Positions 9,056-19,600 of a DNA stretch of 59,708 nt are shown in pieces; the first letter of the stretch is position 1, and every line of letters begins with the position of its first letter. Origin of the DNA: Thiohalomonas denitrificans (GTDB taxonomy: Bacteria; Pseudomonadota; Gammaproteobacteria; Thiohalomonadales; Thiohalomonadaceae); contig NZ_FMWD01000013.1 in assembly GCF_900102855.1 (NCBI RefSeq), positions 1-59,708 of the forward strand, in the 5' to 3' direction. The position numbers and the translations under genes are program-made. Below the pieces are notes generated by a model. The model was not told where the DNA came from. It searched no databases and was given only the letters and a program-made list of their open reading frames with translations.

Positions 9056-10795
9056 ATGTCCATGATTCAGAAACTGTTTCCCTTTCTTCGCTGGTGGCCC
9101 CTCTCGGGCGAAAATCTCCGTGCCGATCTGATTGCCGGTATTACCGTCGCCCTGGTGTTGATTCCCCAGTCGATGGCCTACGCTCAGCTCGCCGGTCTGC
9201 CCGCCTATTACGGCCTCTACGCGGCATTCTTGCCCGGCATCATTGCGGCTCTGTGGGGTTCTTCCAATCAGCTGGCCACCGGACCGGTGGCGGTGGTTTC
9301 ACTGCTGACTGCGTCTGCGCTGATGCCGTTTGCCGCCCTTGGCAGCGAGCAGTTCGTTGCTCTCGCTATTCTGCTGGCGCTACTGGTGGGGCTGTTCCAG
9401 CTATCGCTCGGCCTGCTGCGGCTGGGGGTGGTGGTGAACTTCCTCTCCCATCCGGTCATTGTCGGGTTCACCAATGCCGCTGCGCTCATCATCGGTCTTT
9501 CGCAGTTGAACAAGATCTTCGGCGTTGACAAGCCTCGCAGCGAGAGCTTTGCCAACGACATCCTGGCGGTGCTGGCGCAGATCCCCGAGAGCCATCTGCC
9601 GACCCTGGCCATGGGTCTGACGGCCATCGGCATCATGTTCTACATGAAAAAGAAGGTGCCGAAGTTTCCCGGCGTGCTGGTGGCGGTAGTGGCCACTACC
9701 GTGGCCAGCTTCCTCATGGGGTTCGCCGAAATGGGCGGCTCGGTTGTCGGCGAAATCCCCTCCGGGCTCCCCTCGGTCGCCATGCCGGTGCTGGACATGA
9801 GCGTGCTGGGAGCACTGATCAGCAGCGCGGTGGTTATTTCGCTGGTCGGCTTCATGGAGGCGATCTCTATCGCCAAGGCGATGGCGGCGAAAACCAAGGA
9901 CCGTATCGACCCCAATCAGGAGTTGATTGGCCAGGGGCTGGGCAACATCTTCGGCAGTTTCACCCAGTCCTATCCGACCAGCGGCTCCTTCTCCCGCTCC
10001 GCGGTCAACCTCAATGCGGGTGCCCGTACCGGTATGTCCGCCGTCTTTACCGGTCTGGTGGTGATGATCACCCTGCTGTTCCTTACGCCGCTGCTCTATC
10101 ATCTGCCGAGCGCCGTGCTGGCCGCGGTTATCATGATGGCGGTGTTCGGGCTCATCAATTTCAAGGCGGTTGCGCACGCTTGGCGGGCCAACAAGCATGA
10201 CGGCACCGCCTCGGTCGTCACCTTTGTTGCCACTCTCGGGTTTGCCCCACATCTGGACAAGGGCATCATGGTCGGAGCGGTTCTCGCAATCCTGCTCTAC
10301 CTCTACCGCACCATGCGCCCGCGTGTGGCAATCCTGGGCCGCTATGGTGATGGCACCTTGCGCGACCTTAAGGTCCACCCGGACCTGCCGACCGATTCGC
10401 GAATTATCGCTGTACGTTTCGACGGCTCGCTCTACTTCGCCAACGTTTCCTATTTCGAGGATGCGATTCTGGAAGCGGTCTCCCGCCAGCCGTCGGCCAA
10501 GTTCGTGCTGGTTGTCGGCGACGGTATCAACCAGCTCGATGCCTCCGGTGAGGAGGTCCTTCACCATCTCGTGGAGCGGCTGAAGGATGCCGGCGTGACG
10601 CTGGTGTTCAGCGGATTGAAGCGGCAGGTTCTGGAGGTGATGCGCCACACCAGCCTGTTCGAGGCCATCGGCCGCGACTGCATCTACGCCACCGAGACCA
10701 TGGCGCTCAATGCCATTTACGAATGGCTGAAGGTGGATGATGCGGATGGCACTTTCTGTCCGTTGAAACCCCAGACCGCAGATGCTCCCGTCTGA
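9056..10795 (+). CDS. SulP-family anion transporter (probable bicarbonate transporter)
   Basis: From ATG 9056 (second ATG at 9062) the 579-residue protein starts SMIQKLFPFLRWWPL and shows the SulP core (DLIAGITVALVLIPQSMAYAQLAGLPAYYGLY), about 12-14 membrane helices, and a C-terminal STAS domain from about residue 440 (IIAVRFDGSLYFANVSYFEDAI). SulP proteins exchange or symport sulfate, bicarbonate or dicarboxylates. The open frame extends further upstream, but that part does not look like SulP. The next gene, 12 bp downstream, is a carbonic-anhydrase-like protein and the opposite strand carries a DabAB operon, so bicarbonate is the likelier substrate. Confidence 0.88.
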   Translation: MSMIQKLFPFLRWWPLSGENLRADLIAGITVALVLIPQSMAYAQLAGLPAYYGLYAAFLPGIIAALWGSSNQLATGPVAVVSLLTASALMPFAALGSEQFVALAILLALLVGLFQLSLGLLRLGVVVNFLSHPVIVGFTNAAALIIGLSQLNKIFGVDKPRSESFANDILAVLAQIPESHLPTLAMGLTAIGIMFYMKKKVPKFPGVLVAVVATTVASFLMGFAEMGGSVVGEIPSGLPSVAMPVLDMSVLGALISSAVVISLVGFMEAISIAKAMAAKTKDRIDPNQELIGQGLGNIFGSFTQSYPTSGSFSRSAVNLNAGARTGMSAVFTGLVVMITLLFLTPLLYHLPSAVLAAVIMMAVFGLINFKAVAHAWRANKHDGTASVVTFVATLGFAPHLDKGIMVGAVLAILLYLYRTMRPRVAILGRYGDGTLRDLKVHPDLPTDSRIIAVRFDGSLYFANVSYFEDAILEAVSRQPSAKFVLVVGDGINQLDASGEEVLHHLVERLKDAGVTLVFSGLKRQVLEVMRHTSLFEAIGRDCIYATETMALNAIYEWLKVDDADGTFCPLKPQTADAPV

Positions 10796-10807
10796 GAGTG
10801 TCGGGTG

Positions 10808-11902
10808 ATGACCTTGCCAGAGGTAGCCGCAGTGGGTATGCACGATCAATCGATTGACGAGCGCATAGAGTGGCTGTTTGCACTGGCCCAGCGTCATTCG
10901 GCCCAATTCGTCTCTCCCGAGGCGTACCTGGCCCGCGAGCGCTACCTGGCTAATCACCCGACCGCCATTATGGTGCTCAAGTGTATGGATGGGAGGATCA
11001 ACATTCCGGTTGCCACCAATACACCGCCGGGTATCATCCAGCCGTTCCGCAACCTCGGCGGCATGTTCAATCTGGGCTGGCCCTATCTCGGCGAAGTACT
11101 TGCCGATCATGTGCAGGAGAAGGTCGCGGTCGGCCGGAGGGTGCTGGTGCTTATCACCTACCACTTCTCACGGGGCAGCGAGAGCCGCGGCTGCGCCGGA
11201 TTCGGCTTTGATACCGACGCGGCGATGGCCCACACCCTGGAGATCAAGCGCCAGGTGGAAGCGACCTTCGGCAGCGATCACGGCACGGTCTACCCGATCG
11301 TCTGCGGCTTTGAGACCGACGATGACGCGCTGGTCCTGCACGGCAGCAATGGCGCGACGCTGAACGTGGCGGAGTTGGGTGAGAGTGAGCGGGGGACGCT
11401 GCTGCAGCGGCTGGAGGCCCTGTTTCCGGAGATGCCGGGGCAGATGCGCTGCGACCTGCTGCCGTTGATTGAGGGGAACATGGACCGCATTGCCGAGGTC
11501 CGGACGGCAGGTCGCACCCTCGATATCGAGCATCGGGAGTGGATGATCTGCGTCGGGCGCGGCTTCGACTTCCTGCACATGCCCAATCTGGCGCTTATCA
11601 TCGGACCTTACAGCCCGGACCTCGCCGATCCGATCCGCAAGGCAGCAGGCATCATCGAGAGTAATATGCGCGCCGGCCGCATCCCGGACGACGGCTTCCT
11701 GCTGCTCGCTTCGGCCCCCTACCGGGATATCGGCGTGGACCGGGCCCGTGCGCAGCTGAAATCCCGTTTCCTGTCCCAATTCGCCGCCGAGGTGATCCGC
11801 GAGGAGTTCCCCGAACTGGCAGGCAAGATGCGCGTGCGCACCGCGGTCCTCAACTGGCCCTCCCGCACACTGGAACGGCTGGAGGACGCCGACGCGGATT
11901 AG
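10808..11902 (+). CDS. Beta/CsoSCA-like carbonic anhydrase, stand-alone
   Basis: A protein of about 364 residues with beta-carbonic-anhydrase hallmarks; positions here count from GTG 10805, ATG 10808 being equally possible. The CxDxR motif is in LKCMDGRINIP (C60, D62, R64), followed by PFRNLGGMF (compare RNAGN in beta-CAs). The second zinc site is ITYHFSRGSESRGCAGF: H120 and C130 lie ten residues apart, not in the usual HxxC. This longer His-Cys spacing resembles the carboxysomal CsoSCA catalytic domain. The 365 residues exceed a plain beta-CA (about 220) and fall short of CsoSCA (about 500). No signal peptide. It directly follows the SulP gene, suggesting coupled bicarbonate uptake and hydration. 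Activity is inferred, not shown. Confidence 0.75.
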   Translation: MTLPEVAAVGMHDQSIDERIEWLFALAQRHSAQFVSPEAYLARERYLANHPTAIMVLKCMDGRINIPVATNTPPGIIQPFRNLGGMFNLGWPYLGEVLADHVQEKVAVGRRVLVLITYHFSRGSESRGCAGFGFDTDAAMAHTLEIKRQVEATFGSDHGTVYPIVCGFETDDDALVLHGSNGATLNVAELGESERGTLLQRLEALFPEMPGQMRCDLLPLIEGNMDRIAEVRTAGRTLDIEHREWMICVGRGFDFLHMPNLALIIGPYSPDLADPIRKAAGIIESNMRAGRIPDDGFLLLASAPYRDIGVDRARAQLKSRFLSQFAAEVIREEFPELAGKMRVRTAVLNWPSRTLERLEDADAD

Positions 11903-11972
11903 CCCCCCGGCGCGGCCTTTGTAACGAAAATTGCCGCGAGGGCACGCCTCCTGCCCGCGATGAGTCTCCGTT

Positions 11973-12064
11973 CCCGTAGGATGGGGTGAGCCCCGCGAAC
12001 CCCATCGAACAACGACCGTATCCGGCTCAATGATGGGGTTCGCAGGCTCACCCCATCCTACGGG
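11973..12064. repeat. GTAGGATGGGGTGAG palindrome (P1), possible bidirectional terminator
   Basis: CCCGTAGGATGGGGTGAGCC at the left and its near-perfect complement at the right fold into a long hairpin, with inner arms GCGAACCCCATC / GATGGGGTTCGC. It sits between the 3' ends of the convergent carbonic anhydrase and antiporter genes, so it may end both transcripts. The same element recurs at 25597-26200 and 36050-36230. Confidence 0.8.
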
Positions 12065-12117
12065 TCTTCGGGCGGATATCAGGTCCCCGGAGCCTGGCCC
12101 TTCGGGAAAATCACCGA

Positions 12118-13614
12118 TTATTTCAAGGTTGGCGACTGTCCTACCCACATCTCGACGCTGGGGGCGATCAGATTGAGGATCAGAGAGGGGAAAAAGCCGA
12201 TGCCGAGGATGACCAGGGCGAAGGCCGCGACCAGCCACACTTCGCGGGGGCGCAGGTCGAGCGCCTCCCGCACCACCACGCCGGTCACCGGCCCGAGGAA
12301 GGCGCGACGATAGCTGGAGAGCAGATAGGCGGCGCCCAGTACCATGGCGAACAGGGCCGCCAGGCCGGCGCCGGTGTGGGTCTCGAAGGCCGAGAACAGG
12401 ATCAGCAGCTCCGCAGGGAAGCCGCTGGTGCCCGGAATACCGATACCGGCGAGGCCGAACAGCAGGAAAAAGCCGGCCAGCAGCGGCAGCGTACGGGCCA
12501 CGCCGCCGAGGTTGGTCACGTCGCTGGAACCGGTGCGGTGGTGCAGCATGCCGGTGAGCAGGAACAGGCCGCCCGCCACCACCGTGAAGTTCAGCAGTTG
12601 CAGCACCGCTCCCTGCAGGCCCTGCACGCTGAACGAGGCGATCCCCAGCACCACCAGTCCGACGTGGGCCAGACTCGAGTAGGCCAGCATGCGGCGCAGA
12701 TTGGTTTGCGACAGTGCCGCCAGGGCGCCGTACAGCAGTCCCAGTGTGCCCAGGCCCGCCAGCAGCCAGTGCAGCTCGCGGGCGGCCTCCGGTGCCAGCG
12801 GAATGGCGAAACGGATCAGGCCGTAGGCACCCAGCTTCAGTCCTACCAGCAGCGCAGTGACCCCCGCCGGCCCCTCGGCCGCCACCACCGGCAGCCAGCT
12901 GTGTAGCGGAAACAGCGGCGTCTTTACCGCAAAGCCGACCAGTAGCAGCAGAAACACCGTCAGCTCCAGTCCCGGCGGCAGCGGGGTAGCGAGCAGGGTC
13001 GGAAGATCGAATGCCAGTCCCGCCGGTACTTCGATGCCGGTGACCGTCGCATGATTGAATGCCAGCAGGATAAAGCCGAACAGTAGCGGAATACCGCCGG
13101 CCAGCATCACCAGTGAGTACTGGGTGGCGGCATGGCGTCGGTTGGGCCCGATTCCCCAGAGACTGATAAGAAAGTAGAGCGGGATCAGTGCCAACTCCCA
13201 GAACAGGAAGAAGAGGACGGTATCGAGCGCGAGGAACACCCCCAGGGTTGCGCTCTCCTGCAGCAGTAGCAGGCTGAACCACAGCCGGGGCATGTTCCGC
13301 ACCGAGGTCCAGGAGGCGGCGATCACACCGATGAACAGCAGCACGGTGAGCGGCAGGAACAGCACCGAAATCCCATCCACCCCGACCAGGTATTGGGCGT
13401 TCAGGCTCGGGATCCAGCTCGCCTGCTCGACCAGTTGAAAGCCGGGCTCGGAGGCATCGAACCGGCCCAGCACCAGCGCCGAAATTACCAGGTCCACCAG
13501 TGCAGTGATCAGCGCCACCCAGCGTGCCTGCTCCGGGCGCGGCACGAGCCAGATCAGCACTGCGCCGACCGGCAGCGACAGGACCAGAAGACTAAGCAGC
13601 GGCAAGGAATCCAT
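12118..13614 (-). CDS. NuoM/MrpD-like proton-translocating subunit of the Dab operon
   Basis: A protein of nearly 500 residues with about 14 membrane helices of the antiporter (Proton_antipo_M) family. The key glutamate of helix 5 is in FWELALIPLYFLI and the helix-7 lysine in GFAVKTPLFPLHSWLP; LKLGAYGLIRF and LAYSSLAHVG follow. Such subunits carry protons or sodium in complex I and Mrp. It is the last gene of a five-gene minus-strand operon with dabA and dabB. The start is ATG 13614, or GTG 13617 one codon earlier; the previous stop ends at 13619. A role in energising bicarbonate or CO2 uptake is inferred from context. Confidence 0.82.
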   Translation of the reverse strand: MDSLPLLSLLVLSLPVGAVLIWLVPRPEQARWVALITALVDLVISALVLGRFDASEPGFQLVEQASWIPSLNAQYLVGVDGISVLFLPLTVLLFIGVIAASWTSVRNMPRLWFSLLLLQESATLGVFLALDTVLFFLFWELALIPLYFLISLWGIGPNRRHAATQYSLVMLAGGIPLLFGFILLAFNHATVTGIEVPAGLAFDLPTLLATPLPPGLELTVFLLLLVGFAVKTPLFPLHSWLPVVAAEGPAGVTALLVGLKLGAYGLIRFAIPLAPEAARELHWLLAGLGTLGLLYGALAALSQTNLRRMLAYSSLAHVGLVVLGIASFSVQGLQGAVLQLLNFTVVAGGLFLLTGMLHHRTGSSDVTNLGGVARTLPLLAGFFLLFGLAGIGIPGTSGFPAELLILFSAFETHTGAGLAALFAMVLGAAYLLSSYRRAFLGPVTGVVVREALDLRPREVWLVAAFALVILGIGFFPSLILNLIAPSVEMWVGQSPTLK

Positions 13615-13618
13615 CACT

Positions 13619-15127
13619 TCAGTGCGCCCCCGTGAAGTTCTCGCTCAACGCCCGCAGCGGGGCATCGACCAGATCGAGCCAGGGCTCCATATAGAAGCCG
13701 GCGAACAGCAGCACAATGATCACCGTTGCGGCTACCAGGAACTCCATCGGCGTGGTGGGCTCGATGGTCCGGCCGGCCTGGTCTTCGGTCGTTGGCGCCA
13801 GGAAGGCGCGTTGGAATGCCCACAACAGGAAGCCCGCGGCGAGGACGTTGCCGAGGGCGGCGGCCACCGTCAGCAGGGCCCCGAAGCGCTCAATGGCCGC
13901 CTCAAACACCAGATGGGCGGCATCGAACCCCGGCGTGCCCGGCATGCCGACGATGGCAAGGCCGGCGATGAAGAAGGCCAGCCCGATGAACGGAATGCGA
14001 TCGAACAGTCCGCCGAGGCGCGCCAGTGCCGTAGTGCGTGTGCGGCGGTAGACGAAGCCGACCATGAACAGCATCGCGGTGGCCGCCAGACCGAAGTTGA
14101 TCGCCAGCAGTACGGCGCCCTGGAATGCGGCGTGATGCAGGGTGAACAGGCCCAGCGCCACCAGGCTGGTGTGGCTGACCACGGCAAAGGCGATCAGTCT
14201 CCGCAGGTTGGACTGCAGGAAAGCCAGGAAGGCGCCGAAGAACACCCCTACGACTGCGAACCCCACTGCATAGCCGTGCCATTCGGCGACCGCCTCCGGG
14301 GTGATCGGGAAGACAAACCGTACCAGTCCGTAGATGCCCACCTTGACCCCGAGCAGGAAGGTGGGGGCCACTGCCACATTGCCGTGGTGGGCCACGGTCG
14401 GCAGCCAGCCGTGCATCGGAAATAGTGGGGTGCGAACGGCGAGCCCGTAGAACAGCAGGAAGAAGACCACCGTGCCGAGGGTGCCGGTCACCGGGACTGC
14501 AGAGAGATCGATCAGGGCGAAGCTCCACACGCCGGTTGCATCGGCATGGCTCCAGCCGGCGGTCAGGGTACCGGCGAGCAGCAGCAGCAGTCCGCTCCCC
14601 TGGAACTGGAAGAAGCGCACCAGAGCGAATCCCTTCTCCGGCGAGATAGCCCAGCGCCACAGCACAAGGCCTACCAGCCCCAGCTCCACCGCCGTGGCGA
14701 GCGTGAACCAGAGCAGATCGACGGTGCACAGCAGGGATATCAGCACCGACTCCACAGCCAGGATCACCGTCAGCAGAAGCGGGATATCGGCCAGCCTGCG
14801 GACCGTGGCGTAGATGGTCAGCAGGAATCCCAGTAGCGCGGCGAGCAGGACGAACAGCACCGTAATGCCGTCTGCTGCTGCGTGATAGGCGAAGGGGCCG
14901 AACAGATCGACACGCTCGGCGAACTGGAAATCGGCAGTGCCCAGTTCGATGCGCCGGTACAGGTCCCAGGCCAGCAAAAGCTCTGCGAAGGCGACACCGC
15001 GCGCGACCCATGTGACCGACAACCGTTCGCGGGCCACCCAGAGCAGCAGCGCACCCGCAAGCGGCAGCAGCTGCAAGAGTGCAAGCAGCGGGTAGGGCGC
15101 GTGTTGGCTCCAGGCTATTTCCATCAT
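13619..15127 (-). CDS. NuoL/M-like antiporter subunit of the Dab operon
   Basis: A 502-residue, about 14-helix Proton_antipo_M protein. The start ATG 15127 overlaps the dabB stop as TGATG, so translation is coupled. The second half keeps the family pattern (VRTPLFPMHGWLP, GVKVGIYGLVRFVFP, NLRRLIAFAVVSHTSLVALG). The lysine normally found before TPLFP is arginine here (LAVRTPLFP), unlike the two sister subunits in this operon. The N-terminal third is the least conserved. Together with its neighbours it points to a multi-subunit proton-coupled complex. Confidence 0.78.
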   Translation of the reverse strand: MMEIAWSQHAPYPLLALLQLLPLAGALLLWVARERLSVTWVARGVAFAELLLAWDLYRRIELGTADFQFAERVDLFGPFAYHAAADGITVLFVLLAALLGFLLTIYATVRRLADIPLLLTVILAVESVLISLLCTVDLLWFTLATAVELGLVGLVLWRWAISPEKGFALVRFFQFQGSGLLLLLAGTLTAGWSHADATGVWSFALIDLSAVPVTGTLGTVVFFLLFYGLAVRTPLFPMHGWLPTVAHHGNVAVAPTFLLGVKVGIYGLVRFVFPITPEAVAEWHGYAVGFAVVGVFFGAFLAFLQSNLRRLIAFAVVSHTSLVALGLFTLHHAAFQGAVLLAINFGLAATAMLFMVGFVYRRTRTTALARLGGLFDRIPFIGLAFFIAGLAIVGMPGTPGFDAAHLVFEAAIERFGALLTVAAALGNVLAAGFLLWAFQRAFLAPTTEDQAGRTIEPTTPMEFLVAATVIIVLLFAGFYMEPWLDLVDAPLRALSENFTGAH

Positions 15128-16644
15128 CAGAGGATCACCGCGAAGGTAGCCATAATCAGCAGCAGAAGGTAAACCGGCCGCTCCAGCAGTGACTCCACCG
15201 TGAACAGATAGCCGCCCAGGCGCTTCAGCACCCGATTCAGGCGTCCGTCGCCACGGAACACGAGGTGCTGCTCGAAGGCGTTCAGCCACCGCGCCGCCCA
15301 CTGCAAGAGCTGGCCCGCTGCACCGTGCGCGCGGACCACGTCTCTCCCCGAGGCAGCAGCGGAGTCGAGCCGGATGGGTCCGATCGAGGTATCCGGCAGA
15401 CCGACCAGACGGTTCACCACCCGCTGGTCGAAGGTGTTGACGTCACTGGCCAGGGATTGCGTGGGCCGCATCAGCAGCCAGTCGGCAATCGCCTCGAGCC
15501 AGAAGCGCTGGATGGCCGCGGTGTAGAGCCCCCGGCTGCGACTCGGCGCCTTGTCGTGGCTTTCGTGGCCGACCTTTTCCAGGTAGGAGGGCGAGACGAG
15601 GAATTGATAGGCCCGCCAGCTCGCATGCAGCGCCAGATACCAGGCGGCGACCGTGAACCAGCCGAGACCGCACGCCACCACCATCAGGCCCACCTGGGTG
15701 GTGGTGGCGAACATCAGGCTGCTCTTGGTGTCGGTCTGCACCAGCCCGCCGAACCAGCCATAGAGCGCCGTTAGCAGACCGATGGCCGCAATCAGCCCCA
15801 TCATCAACGGGGATTGCTCCAGGATCGGCTGCAGACGGATCAGCAGATAGACCCCTGCGTGAATCATGAGGGAGCCGTAGAAAATCGCTGAGGAGGGGGT
15901 CGGACCCTCCAGCGCCCGTGCTACCCAGGGGGAGAACGGTACCAGGGCCGACTTGGCCATGGCCGCGACCACGAAGCCCAGTGCCAGCATGCCCGCGGTC
16001 AGGGTGCCGAACTCTGCTGCCCGTATCCCCATTTCCGCCCACTCCACCGTGCCGAGCCAGAGTACTGCCAACACGATGCCGAGCAGGAAGCCGGCGTCGC
16101 CGACCCGGTTGGTGACAAAGGCGCGCAGCGCGTTGCCGGTGGCGATTGGCCGCTCGTAGGCATAGCCGATGAGCAGATAGGAGCTGACACCCGCCAGTTC
16201 CCAGCCCGTGAAGGCGAGCACTGCGTTGCCGGAGAGCACGATCAGCAGCATGCCGCCGGTAAACAGGCTCATGCCGAAGAAGAAACGGTGGAAGCCGGCC
16301 TCGCGATGCAGGTAATTGACTGAAAACCGCTGGGTGAGGAAGGCGATCAGCGCCACCAGCGTGGCCACCGGCAGACTCAGCGCGTCCAGCGTGAAGCTGA
16401 TCGAGACCTGCAGTGGACCGCTCTCGAACCAGGTGCCCAGCGTCGCCACTGGCGGGGTACCGGAGAACAGTGCGATGCCGTCCACCACCAGTAACAGCAG
16501 CAGGGCACCGAGATTCATCCACACCCCGATGCGCGCGGTCGTCAGTTCACCGGTTTCGCCCTTCGCCGAACCGGTGACCATGCGGATGCCGATGGTCAGC
16601 GCGGCCAACAGCGGCAGCAGCGGGATCAGGCCGACCCAGCTCAT
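15127..16644 (-). CDS. dabB: DabB, NuoL-like membrane subunit of the DAB inorganic-carbon pump
   Basis: A 505-residue NuoL-related protein, shorter than NuoL and lacking its long lateral helix. Family features include FTGWELAGVSSYLLIGY, NRVGDAGFLLGI and the lysine in AAMAKSALVPFSPW. DabB forms the membrane part of the DAB complex, coupling ion flow to the cytoplasmic DabA so that CO2 is hydrated in one direction. Its ATG at 16644 overlaps the dabA stop (ATGA), a strong sign of coupled expression with its partner. Confidence 0.9.
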   Translation of the reverse strand: MSWVGLIPLLPLLAALTIGIRMVTGSAKGETGELTTARIGVWMNLGALLLLLVVDGIALFSGTPPVATLGTWFESGPLQVSISFTLDALSLPVATLVALIAFLTQRFSVNYLHREAGFHRFFFGMSLFTGGMLLIVLSGNAVLAFTGWELAGVSSYLLIGYAYERPIATGNALRAFVTNRVGDAGFLLGIVLAVLWLGTVEWAEMGIRAAEFGTLTAGMLALGFVVAAMAKSALVPFSPWVARALEGPTPSSAIFYGSLMIHAGVYLLIRLQPILEQSPLMMGLIAAIGLLTALYGWFGGLVQTDTKSSLMFATTTQVGLMVVACGLGWFTVAAWYLALHASWRAYQFLVSPSYLEKVGHESHDKAPSRSRGLYTAAIQRFWLEAIADWLLMRPTQSLASDVNTFDQRVVNRLVGLPDTSIGPIRLDSAAASGRDVVRAHGAAGQLLQWAARWLNAFEQHLVFRGDGRLNRVLKRLGGYLFTVESLLERPVYLLLLIMATFAVIL

Positions 16645-19600
16645 CGGGAGACCTCGTCGCGGGAGGCGCGGGTGATCAGGGCCGGCGGCAGTGCATCATG
16701 ATGCCCCTCAAACCAGTCGGCGGAGCCCTCCACCTGCGGTAGCCCATCGGCTTGGCCTTGCCACTCAACCCAGCCGCGCTCCGGTTCGAACAGGTGAACC
16801 AGCGGCGCATCCGGGTCTTTGGCGGCGAGCCGCACCCAGCCCTTGCCGACCAGCTCCTGGAGCGGCGGCTGGCGCTGGTAGATCCGGGTCAGGGTGTCCG
16901 TCTTGGCCTCGACCACAATCAGCAGGCGCATCGCCTCGTGGATCTCGATCATCTGGCGCGGCAGGCCGGTGCGCAGATCGGAGCCGGCCCCTTCCATGAC
17001 GCCGAGCAATCCGGTCACGTTGTGAACCACCTTGGTACCGCAGCCGTAGTTCTCGTTATCCACCGTGGAGAAGTAATACTCCAGGCTGATACCGGCACCG
17101 ACCGGTCCGGCGGACAGCAGGGTCGCCTCCAGTATCTTCTCCTCCGGATCCCGGGTGGGGTCGTAGGAAATCAGGAAGGCGCGCCGATCGAAGAAGGCGC
17201 CACGGCTCATCGAGCGGCGGCCCACAAACGCGGAGGCATTGGTGGCGTGGCCCAGTTCGGGGCGGGCCTGGGAGAAATCGGCGGCGCGTCCGGCCACATG
17301 GCGCCAGGCGCGTTGCTCGGACAGCTTCGCGGGCGCGGAGGCAAAGCGGCGTGAGCGTTCGCGGGCGTGTCGCTGTCCTGCCTCGGTCAGCTCTCCCTGC
17401 AGTTTTTCCAGTGCCGGCTGCAATGCCGGGGGCAGCTGCGCCTCGTCATACCACTCGATACGATCATCGCAGGTGTCGTGTTCGGCACCGATGAAGTGGG
17501 TGTCCGCCGGGACTTCGATGCCGCCGGCGGCCAGCCGCTCGCGCACTGTCGGGCGGTTGGCCATGGCGGCGAATACCCGTGCGTTGGGGCCGCCGTGCCG
17601 CCCCGAACAGGCGCCGCAATCGTAGGCCGCCCGATGGGGATTGTTCTGGCTGTGGGAGCCGTGGCCCATCAGTACCACCAGCGGTGAAAATCGGTCGGTC
17701 AGACCGATGGCGCGCAGGAATCCGGCCACCCGTTCCGCCTGTTCGTCATCGGTGAAGCCGAGGCGCGGCCGTTCGGTAGTGGGGGGCGGAGAATCGGCAT
17801 CGGCGGTAAGGGTCAGGTCGGTCGGCACCACGCCATCGAAGTCCCGCCGCAGGCCCTCCACCCAGGCCGTGAAGCGGGCCGGCAGAAGCACCTTGCCGAT
17901 CAGCACCAGTGGTGCCGCAAAACCGGCTGCTGCGCTCAGCATTGCGGGCTGCAGCACCCCGAGACGGGTGCCCTGAAACAGCCGATTTTTCCAGCGCAGC
18001 CGCTGTTCGCGCCGCCCCTTGTGCCGCCGCCACTCCCGGTCTGCGTTCCCGGCGGGACGTTCCTGCACTTCGTGAGTCGGGGTAATGACGACCGGGCAGA
18101 GTGGCGATACGGTAACGTCATCGAGGCCGCGCCAGTTTATCGGCACGCCGAAGAAGCCGGCGGCACCGAGTGTCTCCAGTGCCGGGTTGATCTCTTCCAG
18201 GTGACGCCGCGTTCCCTCCTCGCGGTCGTCGATACAGAACACCAGCTGTGCCTCGGGGAGTTGTTGGCGCTCGGCCAGCGGCCCGCGGTCATGGTTGGCA
18301 ACCAGGGCGGCGAAGATCTGCTCACGGTAGTGGCGCTCATAGGCCGTCAGCCAGAGCCATCCGGAACGCTCTTCGGTCAGATAATCGAGGCTGTCCAGCA
18401 GCATCGCGGCGGCATCTGCTCCGGCACTGCGCAACTCGGCTCCGCACACCCCAAGATGTTGGGCCAGGCGGAACAGCGGCCAGGCGGAACGGAATACGGA
18501 CCGGCCTACCGGGCGGTCGGCCGCCGGGCTTTGGCGCCAGATCCAGATCAGGTGGGCCGCGCGCCGCCAGGCGTCATCACTGTTCTCGACGGTCTCGTGC
18601 TGTGATTCCGTCACCAGGCGCTGGGCGAGGGTGGTGAGATACTCCGGCAGCCGGGCATTGAACAGGAAGTGACGCACCGACAGCTCCGCCGGATGGCGGC
18701 GGAAGTACCACCGCAGCATCGGCAGACTGGCTTCGATGCGCCAGTGATGGCGGCACAGCCGCTGTGCGAACATCCGCTCCATCACTAGTCGTACCGCCAG
18801 ATAGTCCACCATCTCGACGGGTGCATCATGCCCCTCGTAGCCGGGGTGCCGGTGGCGCCAGAGGAACATGCCCGACCAGCCCGGCAGCTCCAGTGCAAGC
18901 TGCTCCAGATAGCTCTCCCAGCGCGCCTCGGGGAGTCCGAGCAGGCGTAGCTCCTGGACGATGAGGTTCGTGGGGTCTTCCGGCAGGCGCTCCAGTTGCA
19001 GCCGCCACTCGGGACGATCCCGGAAGATCCAGCTGTAATCGCGACGGGCACTGGCGCGCCAGGCGGCATAGAAGCCCTCGCCCTGTTTCGGGTTGTGCCA
19101 GCCTGCCAAACCCTGATCGAGGTGTGCAGAGAGCTGGCGCACCAGCGGCGGCAGCAACTCCTCCATCAGGTCCTCGCCGGTCAGGGCGAGCAGCAGTCCG
19201 CGCAGGGTGGTCTCGCGGCCCACTGAATCGAAATGGGTCTCCAGCCGGCGCGCGGCCTCCTTGCGGACCAGCCGATCGATCCGGGCCCCCTCTCCCGCGG
19301 TCTCCTCCTCATCCAGTCCGGTGGCCATCGCCTCCGCCTGTTCCGGGGAGATATCGACCAGTTCCTCCGGATGGATACTGGCGTGGGTCAAACCGAAGGT
19401 CTCCAGGCAGGCTGCCCACAGGTCCTTTACCGTAGCGGATTCGCCATCGATGCCATGCGCGCGCGCTGCGGCCAGCAGCCGGTCGCGACTTTCAGGCGCC
19501 AGGTCGGGCTGGCAGGTGGTGAATGCATTCAGCTCCTCGATCTGCCAGTTGAGCTGGCAGGCGGTTACCGGCCGGAAGGGGTAGAGCAAACCGGCAATGA

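Noticed and set aside
15128-15301. Longer start for the antiporter subunit upstream of 15127
   Set aside because: This would overlap dabB by about 170 bp with non-family residues; the TGATG overlap at 15127 fits better.
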